Of a stretch of DNA of 6,909 nucleotides, positions 1 through 6,802 are shown piece after piece. Position 1 is the first letter of the stretch, and each line of letters begins with the position of its first letter. The DNA is from Bacteroidales bacterium UBA5219. Lineage in GTDB: Bacteria > Bacteroidota > Bacteroidia > Bacteroidales > ML635J-15. The translations under genes and the position numbers were made by a program. The notes under the pieces are model-generated. The model saw nothing but the letters and a program-made list of their open reading frames with translations, was not told the origin of the DNA and ran no database searches. Location: the NCBI GenBank assembly GCA_002412425.1, contig DHVB01000090.1, positions 1 to 6,909 on the forward strand. The letters run 5' to 3'.

Positions 1-58
1 GCAAGTATTTATATGTTTTTTTTTCAATTTAAATTACCTAATTTTTTAGGGTTTGGGC

Positions 59-1144
59 TTAAAATAAATCTTTTAAAACTTCCTTCTCATTTTCCCAATT
101 TAATTCTTCTCTTGCTTTAATGCAGTTTTGGTGGAAATTGTTTAAAACTTGCTCATTATCAAGTAGTTCGATTATTGTTTTTGCCAATGTCTTTTCATCT
201 GTAATTTTTGAGGAAATGCCAACTTTATAATTATCAACAATAATTTTCATTTCAGGAAAATCTGAACAAATCACAGGAACACCAGCTTGTATATAATCAA
301 AAATTTTATTTGGAAGAGCATAATAATAATTCAAACTTTTACCTTGTTCTAATGAAAGTCCAAGTTTTGCTCTTTGTGTTTGTTCAAATAAGTCGTTGAA
401 GTTTAGTTTGCCAGTAAATTCAACTTTAGATTCTAAGTTTAAGTCTTTGCTTAGCAAATGTAATTCTTGTTCTAAATCGCCAGAACCAGCAATTATTAGT
501 TTTGCTTTTTCTATGTGTTGCATGGCTTTTATCATAATGTTAATTCCTCTTTCTTTATTTAAAGCACCTTGATAAATGATAATGTTTTCGCGATTTTCAA
601 ATTTGTTAGTAATATTTTTAAGCGTTGGTAAATTTCTTACTACAGACATTTTAATTCCGTATTTTTTAAAATAAAAATCTGCAATAGATTCACAAACAGT
701 ATAGGCTTTGTCAATTCTTTTAAAAGAAATTTTTTCTAAAAACCCCCATATTTTTTTCTTAAATTTTTTATTTTCTAATTCAGGAACTTCGGTAAAAAGC
801 TCGTGGCTATCGTAAACTAATTTTTTATTTCTAAAAAAACTTGCAAGAGCATTAGCAGGCAATGTGTCTAAGTCATTTGAAAGGAAAATATCAGCTTTTG
901 AAAATAATAAATAGAAAAACAATCTAATATTGAGACAGGTGTAAAATAAAACGCCTTTTTCAAATAAAAGTTTAAATCTTTTTGTTTTGTAATTTCTTTC
1001 ATCAAGATTTTTGCTGAGTTTGAGCTTTCTTCCAACTAATAAAACTTCATAATCCCATTCGCAAAGACTATTACAAATTCTATCAACCCTTTGGTCTATG
1101 CTCAAATCGTTGCTTACAGATACTATTATTCGTTTTGGTTTCAT
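59..1144 (-). CDS. GT4-type (GT-B fold) glycosyltransferase
   Basis: Probable cytoplasmic or membrane-associated retaining glycosyltransferase that moves a sugar from a nucleotide-sugar donor to an envelope glycan or glycolipid; donor and acceptor cannot be read from sequence. From the ATG at 1144 the protein has 361 residues, normal for GT4. The N-terminal Rossmann half shows RIIVSVSNDLSIDQRV near the start, NDLDTLPA (about 90-97) and YDSHELFTEVPE (about 111-122). The C-terminal half starts near YQGALNKERG (191-200) and has the donor-site segment with E266 and PNKIFDYIQAGVPVI (278-292), where Asp283 stands at the usual second Glu of the EX7E region. No membrane span or signal peptide is obvious. 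A TTG at 1156 would add four residues, but it lies inside the -7 promoter box, so I chose the ATG. It is divergent from murB; what follows it lies outside the window. Family assignment is firm, the pathway unknown. Confidence 0.88.
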   Translation of the reverse strand: MKPKRIIVSVSNDLSIDQRVDRICNSLCEWDYEVLLVGRKLKLSKNLDERNYKTKRFKLLFEKGVLFYTCLNIRLFFYLLFSKADIFLSNDLDTLPANALASFFRNKKLVYDSHELFTEVPELENKKFKKKIWGFLEKISFKRIDKAYTVCESIADFYFKKYGIKMSVVRNLPTLKNITNKFENRENIIIYQGALNKERGINIMIKAMQHIEKAKLIIAGSGDLEQELHLLSKDLNLESKVEFTGKLNFNDLFEQTQRAKLGLSLEQGKSLNYYYALPNKIFDYIQAGVPVICSDFPEMKIIVDNYKVGISSKITDEKTLAKTIIELLDNEQVLNNFHQNCIKAREELNWENEKEVLKDLF

Positions 1145-1153
1145 AATATTTTT

Positions 1154-1161
1154 CAAAACTA
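1154..1161 (-). promoter_or_regulatory. -7 box of the glycosyltransferase promoter
   Basis: Read on the minus strand this is TAGTTTTG, a perfect match to the Bacteroidetes -7 consensus TAnnTTTG. It ends 9 bases before the ATG at 1144, so the transcript would have a leader of only a few bases. No clear TTTG -33 element is visible at the expected distance, so this is a candidate based on one box and its position. Confidence 0.45.
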
Positions 1162-1201
1162 CAAAATATATTTATAGATTTTATATTTTGTAAATAATTT
1201 C

Positions 1202-1209
1202 TAAATTTG
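1202..1209 (+). promoter_or_regulatory. -7 box of the murB promoter
   Basis: TAAATTTG matches TAnnTTTG exactly and lies 18 bases before the murB ATG at 1228, giving an expected leader of about a dozen bases. A convincing -33 TTTG is missing at 17-23 bases upstream. The TTG at 1207-1209, which could be taken as a start codon for murB, is the end of this box. Confidence 0.45.
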
Positions 1210-1227
1210 TTACAAAATTATTTAACG

Positions 1228-2241
1228 ATGCAGATATTTAAAAATTGTTCAATTAAAAAGTACAATACTTTTGGGATAGATGTAAAAGCCTCTGTTTTAG
1301 TTGAGTACGATCACGATGATGAAATTATTGATTTTCTAAAATCTAATCAAGATAAAATACTTAAACTTTTGGTTGTTGGTGGCGGAAGTAATTTGCTATT
1401 TCAAAATGATTTTGATGGTTTAATAATTCATCCTGTTGGGCAAAGAATGGAGGTGATTAAAGAAGATGAAAATTTTATTTTTATAAAAGCTTCAGCTGGA
1501 TATGTGTGGGATAAGTTTGTTGAAGATACTTTAAATAGCAAGGCTTATGGTTTAGAAAATCTTTCTTTGATACCAGGAACTGTAGGAGCGTCTGTAGTTC
1601 AAAATATTGGAGCTTATGGGGTAGAAGCAAAAGATTTTGTTGATGAAGTAGAATGTCTAGATTTGAATTCTTACGAAATTAAAACAATAAAAAAATTTGA
1701 CTGTAAATTTGCATATAGAAATAGCATTTTTAAAAATCAACTAAAAGATAAAGTTTTGGTTTTAAATGTTATTTACAAACTATTTAAACAACCTAAATTA
1801 AACTGCGAATACACTGATATTCAGAAATATTTTAATGGGAAAACTGATGTTAGTGCAAAAGATGTTAGGGAAGCTGTTATAAATATTAGAAATTTTAAAT
1901 TGCCTGACCCAGAACAAATTGGAAATGCAGGAAGTTTTTTTAAAAATCCAATTATTAATCAAGAAAAGTTTGATATTTTAATAAAAAAATACGAAGACTT
2001 ACGGTTTTACAACTTGCCAAATGGGAATTACAAACTTGCTGCTGCTTGGATGATTGATAAATTAGGTTTTAAAGGCTTTAAACACAAAGGAGCTGCTGTG
2101 CATAAAAATCAAGCTTTGGTAATAATAAATGAAACTGGCGAAGCAACTGGCAGTGATATTTGCGAACTAGCAGAAATAATTAAAGAAAAAGTATTTCAAA
2201 ATTTTTATGTTTTATTAGAACCAGAAGTTATTTATGTTTAA
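1228..2241 (+). CDS. murB: UDP-N-acetylenolpyruvoylglucosamine reductase
   Basis: MurB is the FAD enzyme that reduces UDP-GlcNAc-enolpyruvate to UDP-MurNAc with NADPH, the second committed step of cytoplasmic peptidoglycan precursor synthesis. The 337-residue product is close to the usual type I length (E. coli 342). It opens with the family pattern of Ser, Tyr, Asn-Thr-Phe-Gly (SIKKYNTFGIDV). The FAD-binding domain has VVGGGSN (49-55) and SLIPGTVGASVVQNIGAYG (about 113-131). Catalytic residues are in place: Arg164 in the YRNSIFK motif (type I signature), Ser236 in GNAGSFFKNP (the proton donor) and Glu331 in LLEPEV at the C terminus. The ATG at 1228 matches the family N terminus; the in-frame TTG at 1207 would add seven residues and overlaps the -7 promoter box. 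It is followed by the tRNA unit, with no hairpin terminator seen after the stop. It appears intact. Confidence 0.96.
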   Translation: MQIFKNCSIKKYNTFGIDVKASVLVEYDHDDEIIDFLKSNQDKILKLLVVGGGSNLLFQNDFDGLIIHPVGQRMEVIKEDENFIFIKASAGYVWDKFVEDTLNSKAYGLENLSLIPGTVGASVVQNIGAYGVEAKDFVDEVECLDLNSYEIKTIKKFDCKFAYRNSIFKNQLKDKVLVLNVIYKLFKQPKLNCEYTDIQKYFNGKTDVSAKDVREAVINIRNFKLPDPEQIGNAGSFFKNPIINQEKFDILIKKYEDLRFYNLPNGNYKLAAAWMIDKLGFKGFKHKGAAVHKNQALVIINETGEATGSDICELAEIIKEKVFQNFYVLLEPEVIYV

Positions 2242-2303
2242 TAGTCTGATTTATAATAAATTGCATACAATATAAAATCTTTTGAAAAAATAATTAAAAA
2301 AAA

Positions 2304-2336
2304 TTTGGTAGAAAGAAAAAAAATGTTTTATCTTTG
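2304..2336 (+). promoter_or_regulatory. Bacteroidetes-type promoter of the tRNA unit
   Basis: A -33 element TTTG (2304-2307) is followed after 21 bases by TATCTTTG (2329-2336), an exact TAnnTTTG -7 box. The box ends 10 bases before the first base of tRNA-Gly. This is the best promoter in the window because both elements and the spacing agree with what is known for Bacteroides and Flavobacterium primary sigma factor promoters. Confidence 0.8.
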
Positions 2337-2346
2337 CACCGCATTT

Positions 2347-2419
<73 letters not shown>

Positions 2420-2448
2420 CTTTTTTTTTTAAAAGGGCATATATGTGT

Positions 2449-2534
2449 GCCCGGATGGCGGAATAGGTAGACGCGCTGGACTTAAAATCCAGTGATTTTT
2501 AAAAATCGTGCCGGTTCGATTCCGGCTCCGGGTA
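2449..2534 (+). tRNA. tRNA-Leu (anticodon TAA)
   Basis: A class II tRNA of 86 bases. The acceptor stem GCCCGGA (2449-2455) pairs with TCCGGGT (2527-2533) with one G-T pair; A2534 is the discriminator expected for leucine. The anticodon stem CTGGA/TCCAG encloses CTTAAAA with anticodon TAA at 2483-2485. The long variable arm (GATTTTT/AAAAATC, near 2494-2507) fits leucine, and the T arm is GCCGG-TTCGATT-CCGGC. The 3' CCA is not encoded. It decodes UUA, a codon used heavily in this A+T-rich window. Confidence 0.97.
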
Positions 2535-2540
2535 CTAAGG

Positions 2541-2572
2541 AAAGACAGAGTTGAAAAATTCTGTTTTTTTTT
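2541..2572 (+). terminator. Intrinsic terminator of the tRNA unit
   Basis: CAGAGTT (2546-2552) pairs with AATTCTG (2557-2563) with one G-T pair, closed by a GAAA tetraloop (2553-2556). The stem can extend through flanking A and T bases to about 12 bp. It is followed directly by an unbroken T run to 2572. It begins 7 bases after tRNA-Leu and separates the RNA unit from the gene at 2673. Confidence 0.8.
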
Positions 2573-2672
2573 GTTCTAAACATTTTTAATAGATTTCTGT
2601 TGTAATACAGATTTAATACAATTTTAGTGTAATTTTAGTAAAATGTATAATAAACGAATAAAAATTATAATA

Positions 2673-3572
2673 ATGAAAAAAACTTTAATTTTAACTTTGA
2701 TTTTAAGCTTTGCTTGTATAAATGTGTTTTCACAAGAGGAAGCAGAACAAAAAAAAGGAGAATGGAAAAAAGGTGGAATGATGTCTTTAAATGCTTCTCA
2801 AGTTTCTTTTACTAACTGGGCTGCTGGGGGACAAAACTCTATTGCAGCAAACTCATTTGTGAATTTATTTGCTAATTTTAAGAAAAATCGAATGACTTGG
2901 GACAATACTTTGGATTTAGGTTATGGTAAACTGTTTCAAGGGATAAAAGAACATAAAACAGTTTATAAAACAGATGATAAAATAGATTTTTCTTCAAAAT
3001 ACGGACGTTATGCTTTCGAACACTGGTATTATGCTGCTTTGATAGGCTTTAAAACTCAATTTGACCAAGGTTTTAAAAATCCAACAGATGCAGTTAAAAT
3101 ATCAGACTTTTTCTCTCCAGCTTATCTAAACTTATCTATAGGTATGGACTATAAACCATGTGATAATTTTTCGCTATTAATTTCTCCATTAACAGGTAAA
3201 GTAACTTTTGTTATTGACGAGTATTTATCTAGCATAGGAGCTTTTGGTGTTGACCCAGGAAAAACTTTTAGACCTGAGTTTGGGGGATATATTAAAGCTC
3301 AATATAAAGTTAATTTTTTAAAAAATATGACTTATTCAACAAAAATCGACCTTTTCTCTAATTACTTGGAAAAACCACAAAATATTGACGTTAACTGGGA
3401 AAATCTTGTAATGATGAAAATTAATAATTGGTTTAGTGCAAGCATTCACTATACAATGATTTATGATGATGATGTTAATGTTAAATGGATTGATGCAGAT
3501 AATATAGAACATTTTAGTCCAAAACTTCAAATTAAACAAATGATAGGTGTTGGACTTACATATAAATTTTAA
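2673..3572 (+). CDS. DUF3078 family protein, probable outer-membrane protein
   Basis: This is a Bacteroidetes-specific exported protein of unknown function that I recognise as DUF3078. From the ATG at 2673 it has 299 residues: a Lys-Lys start, a hydrophobic core and a probable signal peptidase I site after …NVFS (residue 20), before Gln. Family hallmarks are SLNASQVSFTNWAAGGQNS (38-56), YKTDDKIDFSSKYG (98-111), SPLTGK (171-176), DLFSNYLEKPQNIDVNWE (226-243) and IYDDDV (263-268). The mature part alternates polar and aromatic residues and ends in TYKF, which suggests a beta-barrel in the outer membrane; this is inference. A Cys at residue 15 makes a poor lipobox, so lipidation is unlikely. The upstream ATG at 2643 would place a charged 10-residue extension before the signal peptide and is less likely. 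mscL follows after 18 bases with no terminator between, so the two are probably cotranscribed. Family is solid, function unknown. Confidence 0.87.
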   Translation: MKKTLILTLILSFACINVFSQEEAEQKKGEWKKGGMMSLNASQVSFTNWAAGGQNSIAANSFVNLFANFKKNRMTWDNTLDLGYGKLFQGIKEHKTVYKTDDKIDFSSKYGRYAFEHWYYAALIGFKTQFDQGFKNPTDAVKISDFFSPAYLNLSIGMDYKPCDNFSLLISPLTGKVTFVIDEYLSSIGAFGVDPGKTFRPEFGGYIKAQYKVNFLKNMTYSTKIDLFSNYLEKPQNIDVNWENLVMMKINNWFSASIHYTMIYDDDVNVKWIDADNIEHFSPKLQIKQMIGVGLTYKF

Positions 3573-3590
3573 TTTAAAAAAACTACAATT

Positions 3591-4007
<417 letters not shown>

Positions 4008-4057
4008 AACCTTTTTACTTGAGCTTGTTTTAAAACAAATTTTAGAACAAAAATAAT

Positions 4058-4091
4058 AAAGGTGTTTTACATATGTAAGGCACCTTTTTTT
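4058..4091 (+). terminator. Intrinsic terminator after mscL
   Basis: AAAGGTGTTTTAC (4058-4070) pairs with GTAAGGCACCTTT (4075-4087) over 13 bp, including two T-G pairs, around an ATAT loop. T bases run from 4085 to 4091. It lies 50 bases after the mscL stop and insulates the upstream unit from lgt. Confidence 0.88.
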
Positions 4092-4116
4092 CTGAAAAAT
4101 AAAAACATAAAATATC

Positions 4117-4148
4117 TTTCAGTTTTTAAGATTAACATATTATTTTTG
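4117..4148 (+). promoter_or_regulatory. Promoter of the lgt unit
   Basis: TATTTTTG (4141-4148) matches TAnnTTTG exactly and ends 16 bases before the lgt ATG. A weak -33 candidate, TTTC (4117-4120), lies 20 bases upstream of it. The site sits between the mscL terminator and lgt, where a promoter is needed. Confidence 0.55.
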
Positions 4149-4164
4149 TCAAAAATATTGAAAA

Positions 4165-4998
4165 ATGTTTAATTATTTTAATTATATTATATGGGACGTT
4201 GGTCCTATTCTTGTTGATCTTGGAATATTGCAAATAAGAGCTTATAGCTTGTTTTTTGCTTTGGGATTTGTTGTTAGCTATTTTATTATAAAAAGATATT
4301 ACAAGCAAGAAGGAGTACCTATTCGCGAATTAGACACTCTTACAGTATGGGTTGTGGTTGGTGGCTTGTTGGGTGCCAGATTAGGACATTGCATTTTTTA
4401 TGATTGGGAATATTATTCTAAAAATTTATTGGAAATTCTTTTGCCTGTAAGTTTTTCTCCAAAATTTGAATTTATTGGCTATCAGGGACTTGCAAGTCAT
4501 GGTGGAGCAATAGGAATTATAATTGCAATATTGATTTATTATAGAAAATCTACAAAAAAATCTTTCTTTTGGCTTATTGATAGAATAGCTGTGCCAACAG
4601 GTTTTGCAGGTGCTTTAATACGCTTGGGAAATTTATTCAATTCCGAAATTTATGGTCATCAAACAGATTTGCCATGGGGATTTGTTTTTATACGCAACGG
4701 AGATACATTTCCAAGCCATCCAACACAGTTGTATGAAGCAATTTGCTATATTATTACCTCTATAGTTTTGATGAGATTGTATAAAGTTGAAAGATTTAGA
4801 AATGCTGGGGGGTTTTTACTTGGAGTTTTCTTTATCATGGTGTTTACTGCAAGATTTTTTATAGAATTTGTGAAGGAAAATCAAGTGGCATTTGAAGATT
4901 CTATGGCATTAAATATGGGACAAATTTTAAGTATTCCTGTTGTTGTGGCTGGAATATTTTTAGTTGTAAGAGCTTTGAAACTAAGTAAAGCAAAATAA
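4165..4998 (+). CDS. lgt: Prolipoprotein diacylglyceryl transferase
   Basis: Lgt is the inner-membrane enzyme that transfers diacylglycerol from phosphatidylglycerol to the lipobox cysteine of prolipoproteins, the first step of lipoprotein maturation. The 277-residue product has the expected multi-span hydrophobic profile. Family motifs are in order: RAYSLFFALGF in the first span, GLLGARLGH (67-75), YQGLASHGGAIG (106-117) with His112 matching E. coli His103, the Lgt signature RLGNLFNSEIYG (153-164) with Arg153, Asn156 and Glu161 spaced as E. coli Arg143, Asn146 and Glu151, HPTQLYEA (185-192), and Arg230 in ARFFIEF matching E. coli Arg239. All key residues appear kept. The start ATG gives the usual short lead-in before the first span. 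A consensus -7 box lies 16 bases upstream, and the next gene begins 10 bases after the stop, so the two probably share a transcript. Confidence 0.96.
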   Translation: MFNYFNYIIWDVGPILVDLGILQIRAYSLFFALGFVVSYFIIKRYYKQEGVPIRELDTLTVWVVVGGLLGARLGHCIFYDWEYYSKNLLEILLPVSFSPKFEFIGYQGLASHGGAIGIIIAILIYYRKSTKKSFFWLIDRIAVPTGFAGALIRLGNLFNSEIYGHQTDLPWGFVFIRNGDTFPSHPTQLYEAICYIITSIVLMRLYKVERFRNAGGFLLGVFFIMVFTARFFIEFVKENQVAFEDSMALNMGQILSIPVVVAGIFLVVRALKLSKAK

Positions 4999-5008
4999 AA
5001 TATATAAT

Positions 5009-6685
5009 ATGTTAAAGCAAATTTCATTACTATTTTTACTCTTGTTGCCTTGGTTAAGTTTTTCTCAAACTTATAAAATTACTTATAAAAGCTATTCTAA
5101 CGGAAAATATCAAGAAGACGGAGATTTTTCAATTTATTTTAAAGAAAATATTGTTTATTTGTCTTCGCAAAATGCTAAAGTTCAGCAGTTTACAGATTTT
5201 AATAAAAAAGAAAACTCTAAAATAATGGAGTTTGAAAATAATTTATATCGTAATTCAACAGCTTTTTCAGAACTTTTAAAGCCAGAAAACATTGAAAATT
5301 CTACTGAGACAATTCTTGGATATAAATGTAAATTAGCTGTGTTTTATTCATTTTCAAACAAAATAGAAGTTTGGTTTACCGACAAAGCACCAGCTTATGG
5401 AAATCCTTATTCTGCCTTTATTCCTGAAGAAAAATCTTTAGCTTTAAAAGTTGTTGTAAATGGAAATAGAGAAATTATAGCGTCAGAAATTCAAAAAGTA
5501 AAAAATATAGAATTGCCTGAATATCAATATGATAAAGCTGTAAAAATCTCGGATTCTGAATTTGAAGAAAAAGTGATTTTATCGCGTTATTCTCGTTTAA
5601 GTATTTTTGAAAATGCACAAATAAATTTTGATACGGATATTGAGCAAATTAATCTTGAAAACACTGAACCAGATGTGGTTTATCATTTGTCTAATGGTGG
5701 AATTGTCTTGAAAAAAGTACGAATAGATGAATCTTTTAAAAATTCGTATTTTTATGTTGAATTAGATGTGAAATCAAATGGAGATGCTTACGACAGAACA
5801 GGTTCGGTTTTTATGTTGCCAGACAATGATGATTTTCGTCCAATGTTAAAAGCTATATTTGGCGATAAAAGCGAAATGCCTGTATTTGAAGATAAATATG
5901 GGGAGAAATATCAAGGAATGATTGCAACTTCAGAGTTTTTACCACAAATTGAGTTAATGCGTTTTTTTACATCTTTTGGAGCTGGACATTTTAATACTTT
6001 GCGTCCAATAAATAATTATCCTTGGGCTGAAAAAATTACCTATAAACAAGATGTTTCACAATTATTGCCTGATGATGAATATGTTTGGTTTGGCGTATTT
6101 ATCGGAAATTACGATAAGGGCGGACATATTATAAATTTAAAACTTAGTTTTTATCCAAGTTTTGGTTCTGCTGATGAAAATGTGCAAAAATTTATTCTTC
6201 CAGTTTTTAATACGGTAAATATTTTAGAAATGTCAGGGCAAAATTACGGTAAGTTTTTCAAGTCAGATACTTTAGTAAGTGAGTTTACAGTTCCCGAAAA
6301 TTTAGAAAATCCTGTTTTGCTATATACTTCTACAGGTCATGGAGGCTGGGGTAGTGGAGATGAGTTTGTGCCAAAAATGAATAAAATTTTTATTGATGAT
6401 AAAGAAATTTATAGTTTTATTCCTTGGCGTTATGATTGTGCAACTTACAGATTTTCTAATCCAGCTTCTGGAAATTTTAGTAATGGTTTGTCGAGCAGTG
6501 ATTTAAGTCGCTCTAATTGGTGTCCTGGAACTTTAACACAACCAGAATATATTCCTTTGTCAAACTTAACACCCGGCAAGCACGTAATAAAAGTAGTAAT
6601 AGCTCAAGGCGAAGATGAAGGCTCAAGCTTTTCGCATTGGTCGGTATTTGGTTGTATTGTCGGAGAAGAAACTACTGTTAAATGA
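5009..6685 (+). CDS. Exported PNGase F-like glycoamidase with GLPGLI-like N domain
   Basis: Probable secreted peptide-N-glycosidase F-type protein, which would cleave the amide bond between Asn and an N-glycan. A signal peptide ends after FS (residue 19), before Gln20. Residues about 20-170 resemble the GLPGLI family (TILGYKCKLAVF at 101-112, IEVWFTDKAP at 119-128), though the name-giving GLPGLI motif itself is absent. Residues about 215-385 fit the PNGase F N domain: GDAYDRTGSVF (258-268) aligns with the DEWDRYANVY segment of Elizabethkingia PNGase F, putting Asp262 at catalytic Asp60. Residues about 395-552 fit the C domain: GHGGWGSGDEF (443-453) puts Glu452 at Glu206, and Cys477 and Cys505 (in NWCPG) match the Cys231-Cys252 disulfide. 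No equivalent of Glu118/Trp120 is evident near 360-368. At 558 residues it is far longer than PNGase F (314 mature), as are type II enzymes with an extra N domain. It lies 10 bases after lgt. Family is well supported; activity is inferred. Confidence 0.82.
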   Translation: MLKQISLLFLLLLPWLSFSQTYKITYKSYSNGKYQEDGDFSIYFKENIVYLSSQNAKVQQFTDFNKKENSKIMEFENNLYRNSTAFSELLKPENIENSTETILGYKCKLAVFYSFSNKIEVWFTDKAPAYGNPYSAFIPEEKSLALKVVVNGNREIIASEIQKVKNIELPEYQYDKAVKISDSEFEEKVILSRYSRLSIFENAQINFDTDIEQINLENTEPDVVYHLSNGGIVLKKVRIDESFKNSYFYVELDVKSNGDAYDRTGSVFMLPDNDDFRPMLKAIFGDKSEMPVFEDKYGEKYQGMIATSEFLPQIELMRFFTSFGAGHFNTLRPINNYPWAEKITYKQDVSQLLPDDEYVWFGVFIGNYDKGGHIINLKLSFYPSFGSADENVQKFILPVFNTVNILEMSGQNYGKFFKSDTLVSEFTVPENLENPVLLYTSTGHGGWGSGDEFVPKMNKIFIDDKEIYSFIPWRYDCATYRFSNPASGNFSNGLSSSDLSRSNWCPGTLTQPEYIPLSNLTPGKHVIKVVIAQGEDEGSSFSHWSVFGCIVGEETTVK

Positions 6686-6686
6686 T

Positions 6687-6721
6687 AATTAAGAATTAAG
6701 AATGAATAATTAAGAATGAGT
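6687..6721 (+). repeat. Period-7 tandem repeat, AATTAAG type
   Basis: Five 7-base units run AATTAAG, AATTAAG, AATGAAT, AATTAAG, AATGAGT, starting 2 bases after the stop of the PNGase F-like gene. No protein reading is implied. Such A+T-rich heptads are common between genes in Bacteroidetes, from memory. Confidence 0.75.
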
Positions 6722-6783
6722 TAAAAGTTTGTAAAGTTCGTAAAGTTCATAAAGAAAGCCAAACCCGCAGACCACTTTTAACT
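6719..6783. repeat. 10-bp inverted repeat, AGTTAAAAGT / ACTTTTAACT
   Basis: AGTTAAAAGT (6719-6728) is the exact reverse complement of ACTTTTAACT (6774-6783), with 45 bases between. The arms overlap the neighbouring tandem repeats. It is not followed by a clean T run, so I do not call it a terminator. Confidence 0.6.
6724..6759 (+). repeat. Period-9 tandem repeat, AAAGTTCGT type
   Basis: Units AAAGTTTGT, AAAGTTCGT and AAAGTTCAT are followed by a diverged fourth, AAAGAAAGC. It lies between the period-7 array and the pyrimidine-rich array and is part of the same repeat mosaic. Confidence 0.7.
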
Positions 6784-6802
6784 TTTACCTTTTACCTTTT
6801 AA
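6775..6802 (+). repeat. Period-7 tandem repeat, CTTTTAM type
   Basis: Four perfect 7-base units: CTTTTAA, CTTTTAC, CTTTTAC, CTTTTAA. Read on the other strand the unit is TTAAAAG or GTAAAAG, the same word found singly at 6721-6727. Confidence 0.8.

Noticed and set aside
37..50. CCTAA-TTTT-TTAGG hairpin just after the glycosyltransferase stop, as its terminator
   Set aside because: On the minus strand the 5-bp stem is not followed by a T run; the nearby run reads as A on that strand, so it is not a convincing intrinsic terminator.
1207..1227. TTG start for murB adding seven residues
   Set aside because: The TTG is part of the TAAATTTG -7 box and the ATG at 1228 matches the usual MurB N terminus.
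2643..2672. Upstream ATG for the DUF3078 protein
   Set aside because: It would put ten mainly charged and Ile residues ahead of a normal MKK signal peptide; the ATG at 2673 gives a standard signal sequence.
3336..3539. 67-codon minus-strand open frame inside the DUF3078 gene
   Set aside because: It lies wholly antisense to a well-supported family gene, has no recognisable domain and no start signals; it is a shadow frame.
4025..4038. Perfect palindrome TTGTTTTAAAACAA as a regulator site or second terminator
   Set aside because: It is pure A+T apart from two bases, has no adjacent T run, lies 3' of mscL rather than in a promoter, and a strong terminator follows; chance is likely.
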